DNA from: UBA2421 sp964641895
GTDB lineage: Bacteria; Planctomycetota; Phycisphaerae; Tepidisphaerales; Tepidisphaeraceae
Direction: 5' to 3'
Length of the DNA: 6,509 nt
Assembly: GCA_964641895.1 (NCBI GenBank)
Contig: CAZXLA010000204.1
Coordinates: 1-6,509 of the forward strand
A program made the translations under genes and the position numbers. Below, one piece after another: positions 1 to 5,157 of this stretch. The notes beneath the pieces are model-generated. The model saw only the letters and a program-made list of their open reading frames with translations. It was not told the origin of the DNA and did no database searches. Each line of letters starts with the position of its first letter. Position 1 is the first letter of the stretch.

Positions 1-715
1 CCAGCTTTGCCGTCACCTCGGCCATGGTTGCGGTCGCGGGAACCCAGCCGTTGTTGATGTCGGGGTAATCCACCGAGCAGTTGTCGCACTTCTTGCCGTC
101 GTAGAAGCGGATGGGGCACCAGAAGCTCTCGACGTTGCGGAGCATTTCGCCCGCCAGCGACCATACGCCGGTCATCCAGTCGCAATACAGGCACCAGATG
201 AGGTCGTGGCCGACCAGGCCCGCGAATTTGTGGCGGCTGACGTTCACCCAATCGGCGTGGCGGTAACGCGGGAATTCGACCAGCCATACCAGCGCGGGCC
301 AGATTAGAATTTCCGCCATACGAATGAGCCAGAACACCGGCACCACCCACGCCGTCCAATAGACGGCCGCCAAGTTGCGAAACGCCCCCACGCGGCGGTT
401 GATCACGCTGATGATGCGCGGATGTTTGCGGATTTGCGGATTGAATGCTTCGTGTAAAAGCGACCAGAGGATGAGCGCCAAAAACTGGCCGGCGATCGCC
501 CCCAACAGCCCGCCGAAGCGGCCGTAAATGGGGCCGGCGATCAGCGGGGCGACGGTGAAGTACGTTACAAGCACATCGAGCAGCGGCGCCCGACAAAATA
601 CGTCAGAAATTGATCGGCCCATGCGTCCTAGTTTTGGCAGGAGATGGAGCAATCCTGCGCCGAACAGAAGCAGGGCAATCGTCGCGACGGCGACGGTTGT
701 GAACGTGTGGAGCAT
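1..715 (-). CDS. Multi-pass membrane protein of unknown function, with two CxxC pairs (partial, C-terminus off the left edge)
   Basis: Reading the minus strand from the ATG at 715-713 gives 238 uninterrupted codons to the window edge, beginning MLHTFTTVAVATIALLLFGA. Hydrophobic segments lie at about residues 6-26, 44-62, 66-86 and 119-147, so this is an inner-membrane protein. A soluble tail follows from about residue 150. It holds C175/C178 (WCLYCDW) and C210/C213 (KKCDNC), plus C200 in SFWCPIRF, which suggests a metal site or redox pairs. The absence of stops, a clear membrane pattern and a sensible start support a real gene. I recall similar WCPIRF...CxxC...PDI tails in conserved hypothetical proteins but cannot name a family, so no function is assigned. 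It is divergent from the DinB-like gene at 803 with 87 bases between the starts. There is no Shine-Dalgarno sequence; a -10-like TATGCT lies 6 bases before the ATG. Confidence 0.75.
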   Translation of the reverse strand, partial: MLHTFTTVAVATIALLLFGAGLLHLLPKLGRMGRSISDVFCRAPLLDVLVTYFTVAPLIAGPIYGRFGGLLGAIAGQFLALILWSLLHEAFNPQIRKHPRIISVINRRVGAFRNLAAVYWTAWVVPVFWLIRMAEILIWPALVWLVEFPRYRHADWVNVSRHKFAGLVGHDLIWCLYCDWMTGVWSLAGEMLRNVESFWCPIRFYDGKKCDNCSVDYPDINNGWVPATATMAEVTAKL

Positions 716-721
716 GCGGCT

Positions 722-727
722 AGCATA
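722..727 (-). promoter_or_regulatory. Possible -10 element (TATGCT) for a leaderless transcript of the membrane gene
   Basis: On the minus strand TATGCT, with 4 of 6 matches to TATAAT, lies 6 bases upstream of the ATG at 715, and no Shine-Dalgarno sequence is present. Transcription normally starts about 6-9 bases past the -10 hexamer, so the first transcribed base would be at or near the ATG. No convincing -35 hexamer is seen. This is a weak prediction. Confidence 0.22.
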
Positions 728-791
728 AGAGAAGCCGCGGGCGTGAGCGAATGGGTTTGTCGTCTGACGCCGACCATCGGTGCGGCAAGTT

Positions 792-796
792 GGAAG
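792..796 (+). promoter_or_regulatory. Ribosome binding site deciding the start at 803
   Basis: GGAAG lies 6 bases before the ATG at 803-805. It supports that start over the longer reading frame, which would begin at 644 and run into the opposite-strand membrane gene; the extra N-terminal residues show no family-like sequence. Confidence 0.5.
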
Positions 797-802
797 TTCG
801 AT

Positions 803-1306
803 ATGTCGGAAAATGCACTGTCGGCACAATTCCACATCACCACTCGCCGCGAGCTGCGCGATGCGCATGAGCGCATCGTTCACGCGGTGTCGCAGCTTAC
901 CGACGAGGACATCTGGTGGCGGCCGTATGAAGAGCAGAACGCGATCGGAAACATTCTGTTGCATCTGTGTGGCAACATGGGCCAGTGGCTTGTAAGCGGC
1001 GTCGGCGGGGCGCCCGACACGCGCAAACGCCCCGGCGAATTTGCCGAACGAACGCCCATTTCAAAGATCGAGCTGTTGATGAAGCTTTCCAAAGTAGTGG
1101 CGGCGGCGGATGAGGCGATCGTGCGGTGCAGCGAATCGGAGCTGCTTCGCGTGCGCAACGTACAGCACGGCCCGCAAACGGGAATGGCGGCGATCTTTCA
1201 TTCAGTCGGCCACCTGATCGGTCATACTCAGGAAATCATCTATATCACTCGGCTGCGGCTGGAGACGAAGTATGACTTCCGGGGTATTTCGGCGACATCG
1301 AAATGA
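803..1306 (+). CDS. DinB/DUF1572-like metal-binding four-helix protein
   Basis: The product is 167 residues, MSENALSAQFHIT to ISATSK, a normal length for the DinB/YfiT-like superfamily. Members are four-helix bundles that bind a divalent metal through three histidines; many are thiol transferases or of unknown role. The pattern here fits: H54 in NILLHLCGNMGQW and a C-terminal helix FHSVGHLIGHTQEIIYI with H133, H137 and H141 spaced four apart. WWRPYEEQNAIGNILLHL resembles the DUF1572 branch. The first helix (residues 10-32) is amphipathic, and there is no signal peptide or membrane segment, so it is cytoplasmic. An upstream GGAAG supports the start; an in-frame extension back to 644 overlaps the divergent membrane gene and was rejected. 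It converges on the STN-protein gene, with a large inverted repeat between them. The substrate is unknown. Confidence 0.75.
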   Translation: MSENALSAQFHITTRRELRDAHERIVHAVSQLTDEDIWWRPYEEQNAIGNILLHLCGNMGQWLVSGVGGAPDTRKRPGEFAERTPISKIELLMKLSKVVAAADEAIVRCSESELLRVRNVQHGPQTGMAAIFHSVGHLIGHTQEIIYITRLRLETKYDFRGISATSK

Positions 1307-1316
1307 AGGCCGTGGA

Positions 1317-1390
1317 ACCGCAGATTTCGCAGATTACGCAGATATTTAGAAGGCTCTTTCTGAGTCTGCGTAATCTGCGAAATCTGCGGT
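1317..1390. repeat. Large perfect inverted repeat built from 9-base tandem units (possible bidirectional terminator)
   Basis: The arms at 1318-1342 and 1365-1389 are perfect reverse complements over 25 bases, plus one more A-T pair at 1317/1390. They are separated by 22 bases that contain a small AGAA/TTCT stem (1348-1351 with 1358-1361). Each arm is itself a tandem array of period 9 (CGCAGATTT, CGCAGATTA, CGCAGATAT). The element sits between two convergent genes, where a strong hairpin could stop transcription from both sides; on the plus strand a TTTT follows about 8 bases after the stem. I associate this kind of CTGCGTAATCTGCG repeat with dispersed intergenic DNA in planctomycetes and other environmental bacteria. 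Confidence 0.85.
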
Positions 1391-1402
1391 AATAGCGTTT
1401 TC

Positions 1403-1433
1403 TTCTCTGTATTCTCTGTGCCTCTGTGGCTCT
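1403..1433. repeat. Short tandem CTCTGT repeat
   Basis: CTCTGT occurs at 1405, 1414 and 1422, with spacings of 9 and 8 bases, in a purine-poor stretch running up to the stop codon of the STN-protein gene. It directly follows the large inverted repeat and has nearly the same unit length, but its sequence is unrelated. It has no coding value: frames crossing it give low-complexity peptides. Confidence 0.55.
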
Positions 1434-1435
1434 CA

Positions 1436-2569
1436 TCAAAGGTCCGGACTCGCCGGTTGTGTAGTCGGGACGAAGCCTTCTTTCTTCATCTTTTCGCGGA
1501 TCATTCGGATGGCGTTTTCGGCGCGTTTCTTATCAATATATTGCTGGACATCGCTGGGCAGTTGCGAGCGAGGCAGCGGCACCTGCACGCCGTCGCCCAG
1601 ATCGAGCAGGACGACGATGGGATCGCGCTGGCCCGCGTCGATGCCGTAGGTCTGGTTCCAGATGTACACGCCGCGGTCGTCGTAGCTGTAGCCCAGCCCC
1701 GTGAATGCAGAGATGCTTTCGAGCGCCTGTTTAATCGGCGCGTTGTCGATCACCAGCCGAACCCGCCGGAACTCGGCGGGAATAAGCTGAATCGAGCCTG
1801 GGCGAAACGTGAACACAACGCCCGATTGTGCGGCAAGATCCTGCAGCACCTGCGTAATGTCTTCGCCGGTATAACGCAGCGAAATCGGCCTGCTGAGCTG
1901 GTTGCTCACCAACTCCTGTTTCTTGAGCACGACAATGCCATTGCCCCAGGGATACCACGTGGCACTGGATTGCGTGGCGAACGCTTCGAGTGCGTCGAGC
2001 AGGCTGGCGCTTCGCGCGATGCCGATGACCTGATTGGCCGGGATATCGCCCGCACGATTTTCGAACTCGATCGCGGGTTTTAGTTTCGCCAATCTTTCGC
2101 CGACGCCGGTGAGAAGGTTGGCGGTGCTGATTCCCTTGGCATCAACGGGCGCATCAAGCCCGGTGGCCGCGAGCGTGAATAGCGTCCGCAATTCTTCAAC
2201 GGTGGCGCGCCGGCCGAGCCGCTGTAAAGAGGGAGCGGGCTGAATTTCAACGGCTTCGGCCTTGAGCTCAATTTTCAATCCCAACGCCTTGGTCAGTTCA
2301 ACCAGCCCCTCGCGCAGCGTCAGATTTTCAAGTTTCGCGGTAATCGGCGTTTGGCGGCCGTAGGGAAGGAGTTCCCACACCGCCGGCGTGGCTTCAAGGC
2401 GCACGCCGGTTTCGGTGGCGATTTGCTTCATCGCTTCGGGCAGCGTGGTTTTCAGATCGAGCTTGATGAGCGTATCGAGCTGCTTGTTGATCAGCGCCGA
2501 CGAATCCTGCGCAGACAAAGATGCAGTCAACGAAGCGACAATCACGGCGGCGGCGAATCGGCGAAGCAT
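1436..2569 (-). CDS. Exported protein with repeated STN-like (secretin/TonB short N-terminal) domains
   Basis: The product is 377 residues. A signal peptide is clear: MLRR, a hydrophobic stretch at 5-18, and likely cleavage after A20 (SLSA|QDSS). Three similar beta-alpha-beta modules follow. The first is at about 31-111 (TLPEAMKQIATETGVRLE...LTLREGLVELTKALGLKIEL), a weaker one at about 168-210 (LLDALEAFATQSSATWY), and the third at about 217-295 (EDITQVLQDLAAQSGVVFTF...APIKQALESISAFTGLGYSY). The paired 'helix, short strand' rhythm is that of STN/DUF4974-type domains, which in other proteins receive or pass on signals in the periplasm. No secretin pore, TonB plug or barrel follows. The tail (about 343-366) is a charged helix ending in TTQPASPDL. 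An AAGGAG 6 bases before the ATG supports the start. Being downstream of a sigma/anti-sigma pair, it may be their sensor partner or target (inference). Confidence 0.75.
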   Translation of the reverse strand: MLRRFAAAVIVASLTASLSAQDSSALINKQLDTLIKLDLKTTLPEAMKQIATETGVRLEATPAVWELLPYGRQTPITAKLENLTLREGLVELTKALGLKIELKAEAVEIQPAPSLQRLGRRATVEELRTLFTLAATGLDAPVDAKGISTANLLTGVGERLAKLKPAIEFENRAGDIPANQVIGIARSASLLDALEAFATQSSATWYPWGNGIVVLKKQELVSNQLSRPISLRYTGEDITQVLQDLAAQSGVVFTFRPGSIQLIPAEFRRVRLVIDNAPIKQALESISAFTGLGYSYDDRGVYIWNQTYGIDAGQRDPIVVLLDLGDGVQVPLPRSQLPSDVQQYIDKKRAENAIRMIREKMKKEGFVPTTQPASPDL

Positions 2570-2575
2570 GCGCTA

Positions 2576-2581
2576 CTCCTT
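2576..2581 (-). promoter_or_regulatory. Strong ribosome binding site of the STN-protein gene
   Basis: AAGGAG on the minus strand ends 6 bases before the ATG at 2569. It is the only near-perfect Shine-Dalgarno sequence among the minus-strand genes here, which suggests this protein is translated more strongly than its neighbours, or independently of them. Confidence 0.7.
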
Positions 2582-2589
2582 GCGGCTGT

Positions 2590-2712
2590 CATTCCCCCTC
2601 CTGGTACTCCGGGAGGGGGCCAGGGGGAGGGTCGAGCGCAAACTGCACACGACCCATCTGACCCTCCTTCCAACCCCCTCCCTGAGTACATGGAGGGAGA
2701 GGTGGGGCAATG
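2590..2712. repeat. Imperfect inverted repeat, G/C-tract element (GGGAGGGGG family)
   Basis: The left arm at about 2592-2632 and the right arm at about 2659-2710 are imperfect reverse complements. The best-matched core is GGTACTCCGGGAGGGGG in the left arm against GTACTCAGGGAGGGGG in the complement of the right arm; both cores are followed by GAGGGTC. The roughly 25-base centre is unrelated. The arms are rich in runs of five G or C. It lies just upstream of the STN-protein gene. I associate this sequence type with dispersed intergenic repeats of planctomycetes; frames through it give proline/glycine-rich junk peptides. Confidence 0.7.
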
Positions 2713-2744
2713 TCATGTTCTACTTCATCGCAATTCCCAGTGAT

Positions 2745-2804
2745 ACCCGCTTGCGGCTTCGCGGTGAAAAACTCAATAAAATTGCGGGTAAGCCGCAAGC
2801 GGGT
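2745..2804. repeat. 15-base perfect inverted repeat (ACCCGCTTGCGGCTT)
   Basis: ACCCGCTTGCGGCTT at 2745-2759 is matched exactly by its reverse complement at 2790-2804, across a 30-base A/T-rich loop. It begins 22 bases after the anti-sigma stop codon and can form a stable hairpin in the message between the anti-sigma and STN-protein genes. There is no T-run after it, so it is not a standard intrinsic terminator; it may be an mRNA-stabilising or attenuating hairpin, or simply a repeat copy. Confidence 0.8.
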
Positions 2805-2826
2805 GCGGTTATTCGTTGCCTTGAGA

Positions 2827-3405
2827 TCATTGCCCACTCAGCGCGTCTGGAATGGCCGGCGGCTCGCCGGCGGATACGACGATTCGCGCGCCCGCCGGCG
2901 ACAAATCCTGCCAGGAAAGCGTGGCCACCAACGCGGCGTTCATCGGTGAATCAATAGATACCTGTACCACGCGGGGTGCCGAAGCCAGCTCAACGCGCGG
3001 CCCATCGATTTCAACCACCCGTTGACCGCCGGCGGCAACGACTCCTGCTATATCCGTTGTTACGCCACCGTCGTTTCGAAGCGTAACAAACCCGATCAAC
3101 ACACAAGCCGCCACCACCGCCGCGCCGGCTGCCCATCGGCCGAACGCGAAACGATATACCTGCTCAACGCGCTGCGCTTCGGACTGATCGATGTTGGATG
3201 CAATCACTTCAGCCAGTCGGTCAAATCGAATGGCCGGCAGGGCGGTATTGTCGAGCAGCAATGCGGTGACGCGCCGGTGATCGGCCAACATCGCGCGAGC
3301 CTCGCCATCCGTGCGCAGCACCGCCTCCAGCGCGGCGGCCTGCTCGGGGTCGAGTGTTCCGTCGACATACTGGCTGATGAGAAATTCGAGGTCATCGGTG
3401 TTCAT
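2827..3405 (-). CDS. Membrane-anchored anti-sigma factor (no zinc-finger motif)
   Basis: The product is 192 residues. The N-terminal 1-88 is an acidic helical cytoplasmic domain (DDLEFLISQYVDGTLDPEQAAALEAVLRT) of the kind that binds ECF sigma factors. One membrane helix follows at about 91-109 (WAAGAAVVAACVLIGFVTL), then an 83-residue extracytoplasmic domain rich in beta strand. The usual HxxxCxxC of zinc-binding anti-sigma factors is absent; the only cysteine, C101, is inside the membrane segment. It follows the ECF sigma gene on the same strand, the classic order for a sigma and its inhibitor. Its message is separated from the sigma gene by 197 bases that hold a long hairpin, which could set the sigma to anti-sigma ratio. 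The Shine-Dalgarno region (AGTAGGCAA) is weak. The assignment rests on architecture and context rather than a signature motif. Confidence 0.8.
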   Translation of the reverse strand: MNTDDLEFLISQYVDGTLDPEQAAALEAVLRTDGEARAMLADHRRVTALLLDNTALPAIRFDRLAEVIASNIDQSEAQRVEQVYRFAFGRWAAGAAVVAACVLIGFVTLRNDGGVTTDIAGVVAAGGQRVVEIDGPRVELASAPRVVQVSIDSPMNAALVATLSWQDLSPAGARIVVSAGEPPAIPDALSGQ

Positions 3406-3464
3406 TTGCCTACTGCACCTGCCTGTAAACCAGAACGACGAAACCAGAAACCTGAATCAAATCC

Positions 3465-3485
3465 GAATGACGAATGACGAATCGG
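3465..3485. repeat. Heptamer tandem repeat (GAATGAC)
   Basis: GAATGAC is repeated at 3465 and 3472, followed by a degenerate GAATCGG at 3479, directly next to the large palindrome at 3484. This short tandem heptamer is another intergenic repeat type; it has no coding content. Confidence 0.5.
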
Positions 3486-3579
3486 TGGGGCAGACATTCC
3501 TGTCTGCCATCGCTTTCCATGCGATCTCGAACGTCGCACGGCATGGAATGCCGTGGCAGACAGGAATGTCTGCCCCACC
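3484..3579. repeat. BIME-like nested palindrome between the sigma and anti-sigma genes
   Basis: Arms at 3484-3509 and 3554-3579 are perfect reverse complements over 26 bases. Pairing continues inward to 3522/3541 with only two mismatches and one G-T pair, leaving a loop of about 18 bases. Each arm also contains its own small palindrome, GGCAGACA-TTCC-TGTCTGCC on the left and GGCAGACA-GGAA-TGTCTGCC on the right. The whole is therefore two REP-like stem-loops in inverted orientation, the layout of a BIME. It starts 23 bases past the sigma stop codon, so it would form a very stable 3' structure on the sigma message. I associate TGGGGCAGACATTCC-type repeats with planctomycete genomes. No transposase is nearby. 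Confidence 0.85.
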
Positions 3580-3602
3580 AGAAACCAGGCGTTCGTCACT
3601 GA

Positions 3603-4238
3603 TTACATCACGTCCTTCAACATTTCCTTCAACTTCTTTCGACCCTGAAACACATGCCACTTCACGGCCTCTACGCTGCAATCGAGAATCTCGGCCACCT
3701 GCTTTTGCGGCAGTTGTTCAACCGTGAACAGCAGGATGGCGTCGCGTTGCTTTTCGGGCAGTTGCGCCAGCGCCTGCTTAAGCCGCTCGCCCAGTTCTTT
3801 GCCGGCCATGGCACGCGCAGGGTCGGAGTCGGCACTCATCCACTCGCCGCCGCCGGCGGATTCGGGCTGCGGGCCGAGCAGGTCATCCAGCGGCAGTTGG
3901 CTGCGCAGCTTTCGGCCCCGGCGGTAGTTGAGCGACAGGTTGCTGACGATTCGCATCAGCCACCCGCCGAACGCCGCCGGGTTTTGCAGCGTGGCCAGGC
4001 TGCGATAGGCCTTCAGGTAAGCTTCCTGCGTCACCTCAAGGGCGTCATTTACGTTACCCAACATGCGATACGAAACGGCCACCGCCTGCCGCTGATATTT
4101 TCGGATCAGCTCATCGAACGCCGTTTTCTCGCCTTGCAGGGTGCGGGCGATGAGCTCGGCGTCGCCCTGTCCAACATCAGTCGGGCCGGCCGGCTTCGAA
4201 GGCTGCGGTTGTGCAGATTCGTTCACCGGCCGTTCCAT
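3603..4238 (-). CDS. ECF-family RNA polymerase sigma factor (RpoE-like)
   Basis: The product is 211 residues from the ATG at 4238. A proline-rich leader (1-25) precedes region 2 at about 26-96 (LIARTLQGEKTAFDELIRKYQ; DALEVTQEAYLKAYRSL; WLMRIVSNLSLNYRRG). A flexible glycine/serine linker (112-140) follows, then region 4 at about 153-207 with its helix-turn-helix (LPEKQRDAILLF; QKQVAEILDCSVEAVKWHV; GRKKLKEML). It directs RNA polymerase to a stress or envelope regulon and is normally held by the anti-sigma encoded just downstream. An in-frame TTG start at 4322 would add 28 residues that look unrelated to sigma factors and would overlap trpA by 28 bases, so the ATG is preferred; a GTG at 4250 is also possible. 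No Shine-Dalgarno precedes it, and it may be read partly from the trpA message, 56 bases upstream. Confidence 0.93.
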   Translation of the reverse strand: MERPVNESAQPQPSKPAGPTDVGQGDAELIARTLQGEKTAFDELIRKYQRQAVAVSYRMLGNVNDALEVTQEAYLKAYRSLATLQNPAAFGGWLMRIVSNLSLNYRRGRKLRSQLPLDDLLGPQPESAGGGEWMSADSDPARAMAGKELGERLKQALAQLPEKQRDAILLFTVEQLPQKQVAEILDCSVEAVKWHVFQGRKKLKEMLKDVM

Positions 4239-4294
4239 TCGACAAGACACGCTAGTTGTTGCGTGGTTAGGAGAACGTTTGCTTTCCCCCAATC

Positions 4295-5095
4295 CTATAT
4301 ACCAGAAGTCATTTCTCGACAATAACTTGCGACTGCTTTGGCGATTGCCGTCGGCGACTCACCGGCGTGCTGCTGCATGCGCTTGACGATGGCCGACCCA
4401 ACAATCGCCCCGTCCGCCACCGCCGCCACCTGTTTCATGTGCGACGGCTTGGAGATACCAAACCCCACACACACCGGCACACTCGCCAGCGCCTTCATCG
4501 CATTAACGTTGGCGGCAAGGTCAGCCGGCAAGGCGTCGCGCTCACCGGTGATGCCGCTTACGCTCAGATAGTACACGAATCCTGTACAGAGTTTGCCGAT
4601 CTCTGCGCGGCGTTTGGGTGACGTTGTCGGCGCTACCAGTAACACCGTATCCAGTCCCGTGGCGTTGATCGTGTGACAGATATTCTGCGCCTCGGGCGGC
4701 GGCAGATCGGGAATGAGAATCGCATCAAAGCCGGATGCTTTAGCTCCGGATAGGAACTTGCCAAGTGGGTACCGATAGACAATTGAGTAACTCACCATTG
4801 CGACGAGCGGCGTTTTAACCGTCTTGCGCGCTTCAACAACCGCGGCGAAAATGTGTTCGACCTTCACACCCTTTAAAAGCGTTTGGGCAAACGCCGCCTG
4901 AATGGTCGGCCCGTCGGCGATAGGATCGGAAAAGGGAAAGCCAATCTCAATCGCATCCGCTCCGGCACCGGCGACGGCCTTGACCGTTTCGATGAAGGTG
5001 GGAATATCCGGATACCCGCCGGCGAGAAACGGCAGAAAAGCAAGCTTTTTGCTCTTGCGCGCCGAGGCAATCGATTCAGCGAGACGGGAGGACAT
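4295..5095 (-). CDS. trpA: Tryptophan synthase alpha chain
   Basis: The product is 266 residues, full length for TrpA. It splits indole-3-glycerol phosphate into glyceraldehyde 3-phosphate and indole, passing the indole through a tunnel to the beta chain. The catalytic pair is present: E50 in DAIEIGFPFSDP and D61 in IADGPTIQ. The active-site loop YYLSVSGITG (176-184, with Y175 just before it matching the E. coli tyrosine) and the phosphate-binding VCVGFGISKP (208-217) and GAIVGSAIVK (229-238) are also intact, so the enzyme should be active. It should act with TrpB, whose gene end lies at the right edge, but three unrelated genes (about 1.3 kb) stand between them. There is no Shine-Dalgarno at the ATG, and a run of eight G lies at 5119-5126 in the 62-base gap before it. 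Confidence 0.97.
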   Translation of the reverse strand: MSSRLAESIASARKSKKLAFLPFLAGGYPDIPTFIETVKAVAGAGADAIEIGFPFSDPIADGPTIQAAFAQTLLKGVKVEHIFAAVVEARKTVKTPLVAMVSYSIVYRYPLGKFLSGAKASGFDAILIPDLPPPEAQNICHTINATGLDTVLLVAPTTSPKRRAEIGKLCTGFVYYLSVSGITGERDALPADLAANVNAMKALASVPVCVGFGISKPSHMKQVAAVADGAIVGSAIVKRMQQHAGESPTAIAKAVASYCREMTSGI

Positions 5096-5157
5096 CGGGC
5101 GTGGATGTTAGACGCGGCGGGGGGGGAATCAAGGACGGCGAAACGAACCAATTGGCA

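Noticed and set aside
644..802. N-terminal extension of the plus-strand DinB-like gene to 644
   Set aside because: It overlaps the start of the opposite-strand membrane gene, has no family-like sequence, and the ATG at 803 has a ribosome binding site.
1317..1433. CRISPR array
   Set aside because: The repeats are 9-base tandem units in mirrored arms with no 25-40 base direct repeats, no spacers and no cas genes.
1245..1439. Small minus-strand frame crossing 1317-1433
   Set aside because: The peptide (RRFRRLRRLRKSLLNICVIC) is simply the translated nonamer and CTCTGT repeats; such peptides are typical artefacts of these repeats.
1418..2083. Open frame of 221 codons on the plus strand opposite the STN-protein gene
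   Set aside because: It is antisense to a gene with a signal peptide, a strong ribosome binding site and recognisable modules. Its own translation has no domain, and it starts in a tandem repeat.
2589..2837. Small minus-strand frame over 2589-2837
   Set aside because: It translates the G-tract inverted repeat into proline/glycine-rich sequence and overlaps the anti-sigma end; no coding signal.
3484..3579. Canonical intrinsic terminator or miniature insertion sequence
   Set aside because: No T-run follows on either strand and no target-site duplication is evident, so REP/BIME-like repeat is the more cautious description.
3402..3681. Overlapping small minus-strand frames across the palindrome at 3484-3579
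   Set aside because: The peptides containing GQTFLSATAFHA or RNVCPT are translations of the repeat itself in different frames.
3654..4325. Open frame of 223 codons on the plus strand opposite the ECF sigma gene
   Set aside because: It is a frame shadow of a clear sigma factor; the translation is low in recognisable structure and has no ribosome binding site.
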